Under the pieces are notes generated by a model. It did not search any database. It saw nothing but the letters and a program-made list of their open reading frames with translations, and was not told the DNA's origin. A DNA stretch of 5,698 bases from Thermoplasmata archaeon. GTDB taxonomy: Archaea > Thermoplasmatota > Penumbrarchaeia > Penumbrarchaeales > Penumbrarchaeaceae. Positions 5,601-5,698 of the stretch are shown here, piece after piece. The DNA lies in the NCBI GenBank assembly GCA_023145185.1, contig JAGLEG010000247.1, positions 1 through 5,698 of the forward strand. Direction: 5' to 3'. The position numbers were made by a program, and so were the translations under genes. Every line of letters starts with the position of its first letter. The first letter of the stretch is position 1.

Positions 5601-5698
5601 GGCCCCGTCAGCTGCCCACCTGACGCTGGACGTGTCCCAGTCCAAGGAGAACCTCAAGGCGCTCTCCCCCAGCGAGCGTGAGTCTCCCTCTGTCTGTC
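2665..5698 (+). CDS. Exported, membrane-anchored surface protein with CARDB/COG1361-like domains; right end probably chimeric
   Basis: The frame stays open from the stops at 2587 and 2593 to the window end. No early in-frame ATG exists. TTG 2665 has the best RBS and gives a signal-peptide-like start (MGRLESLLIAW, then FIGTSVLGIFVLGVG); GTG 2641 and GTG 2596 are alternatives. Residues ~35-860 are extracellular beta-rich sequence with repeated adhesion-type motifs, including FPVTNEGNVDLTDVVVAL (~residue 346), VEVTVEMQNMGLGGAKNLSC (~637) and VELTVMNYGGSTASD (~757), typical of CARDB/COG1361 S-layer-like modules. Residues ~873-892 form one transmembrane helix (VMLGIFILIAVFMFA). A lysine/glutamate linker and a nearly uninterrupted D/E tail (~922-953) follow in the cytoplasm. 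From about residue 956 composition changes sharply and the sequence is probably not native, so the true C-terminus is unknown. Likely role: cell-envelope structure or adhesion (inference). Confidence 0.85.
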   Translation, partial: MGRLESLLIAWVFIGTSVLGIFVLGVGPTEGSTATRAAIDEPFDVTFYTTGGDTFRPGDGDRFYVNLRNYYDGSEFAGSSDPGNTSTVKEVQIHFLGLFDENEDEITTSPLIWEEDLGSFYNNDGDGYEIAQSNNENFYADVSSNQLSFAVKTNNVFIGELKMRARIDFRYMVDWDGGTQYDWSWSSQVTDRSFRIRSYIGGDGSPYFKIYAFEENFNTDNIHSGATHKRFGIRSLYSHSGTLTDIEAVVSFPGSPIVVEDPLFTSSSLANNIFWRVTIPKDFPPGAHEVSIQMSYLRNGEEIVEAPVLYEFMVEYTPLIMPPEFNDLTSPLFTFQQNNMPDTMEFPVTNEGNVDLTDVVVALDTDNAKYYGSGSIWYDENSNANDRYEPQEFEIPTLAVGGSSTVTFSLVNFLPRLPPGLYKLPIDYKVKYQDTGITGNVVEEKEAGGWDEIGRYEHRNIMQQIDYPEDSSGTYNQYLLIEVLPDPAGPNINGYIDSGQNQYPGTGSAYMRLRVYNYEMYRFLNLEYHIHTDGGSPFSLPYASGDENMTTLPPIYRSGLSASTSSSTQSDTFYFYAKIRDDAMPGINFFQVDMVGYDENYNPVSLTFTSHIQLRARQPSFRLLNIEVGDILDDRSVEVTVEMQNMGLGGAKNLSCFFTSSSTGFVSTDSPLDIGAVGPDDIFHYTFHFRPDGENRYFINSYSGNIYFAYFDDIGTYDEMFSGSSLYIRFDIYHKLPDMRIIKVEAPIVDRNQEFDVELTVMNYGGSTASDIMAMVPYNSALFEIISEEQDLGDLEPGDTITFTITMRAGKEIGDGTTYSFTVFFSYSDIQGRSRTYSEAETESFSVRIKDRIIPSEQVQVVKDDGQIISEGAGSVMLGIFILIAVFMFARMTNNRNEAKVTSEKKETPAKDPVKEKKIEIEEDDEDEDEDEDENEDEDEDDDEDEDDDDEDDADGALCAPGAGSWPGGRHKDEPQGGRAPSAAHLTLDVSQSKENLKALSPSERESPSVC
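5428..5523 (+). repeat. GAG/GAC/GAT low-complexity tract encoding a poly-acidic tail
   Basis: These 32 codons encode Glu or Asp at 31 positions, with a single Asn (5467-5469). The tract is a near-tandem 6-nt repeat of GAGGAC type. Such sequence occurs in unrelated genomes and is a classic site for false assembly overlap or slippage. Confidence 0.95.
5530..5698. other. Probable foreign (vertebrate-like) sequence joined to the archaeal gene
   Basis: GC is 120 of 169 bases with 15 CpGs, against about 33-55% in sample 60-nt lines of the preceding gene. Arginine codons switch to CGT and CGG. The in-frame translation loses the beta-rich style (it reads GALCAPGAGSWPGG, then SKENLKALSPSER). TGTGCCCCAG resembles a splice acceptor and GAGC|GTGAGT a splice donor, followed by a pyrimidine-rich run, as in a mammalian exon with intron flanks. 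I do not recognise the source gene. A GC-rich microbe or a true archaeal extension are less likely alternatives. Confidence 0.6.

Overview
The window looks archaeal, most likely from the Euryarchaeota/Thermoplasmatota. Two large secreted-protein genes face outward from a central non-coding block. TATA-like promoters sit upstream of the genes, arginine in the right-hand gene is mostly AGG/AGA, one SD-like site reads GGTGAT, and the single tRNA lacks an encoded CCA. This placement is inferred from style, not from a marker gene.

Left (1-1420, minus strand): the 5' 473 codons of a secreted SBBP (beta-propeller repeat) protein. It has a signal peptide, an N-terminal domain of the type that normally precedes SBBP repeats (DUF7948-like), and three 67-residue repeats, the last cut by the window edge.

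Middle (1421-2640): no convincing protein gene. It holds a tRNA-Gly(UCC) gene on the minus strand (2295-2367) and an unusual array of hairpin-rich repeats. Two 115-116 nt elements (1800-1915 and 2153-2267) each end in an inverted pair resembling the acceptor stem of the neighbouring tRNA-Gly and enclose two internal stems, so each could fold as a three-way junction. Two related but different multi-hairpin units lie at 1567-1652 and 1947-2021. Copies of GGCATCGGGA, the complement of the tRNA-Gly 3' end, mark the left edge of nearly every unit. An 18-bp perfect inverted repeat (2100-2117 / 2478-2495) encloses one element plus the tRNA gene. I see nothing assignable in 1653-1799 beyond a weak GTACCC/GGGTAC inverted repeat.

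Right (2665-5698, plus strand): a long exported membrane-anchored protein with several CARDB/COG1361-like beta-sandwich segments, one C-terminal transmembrane helix and an extremely acidic cytoplasmic tail. The reading frame never stops. Immediately after the acidic GAG/GAC/GAT run, base composition jumps to 71% GC (120 of 169 bases) with 15 CpGs and a GTGAGT splice-donor-like motif. The final ~169 bases therefore look foreign, probably vertebrate-like DNA joined at the low-complexity tract, and the last ~56 residues should not be trusted.

The two protein genes are divergent and probably both cell-surface proteins; no shared pathway is visible. The most unusual content is the tRNA-linked hairpin array. 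The most important caution is the likely chimeric right end.
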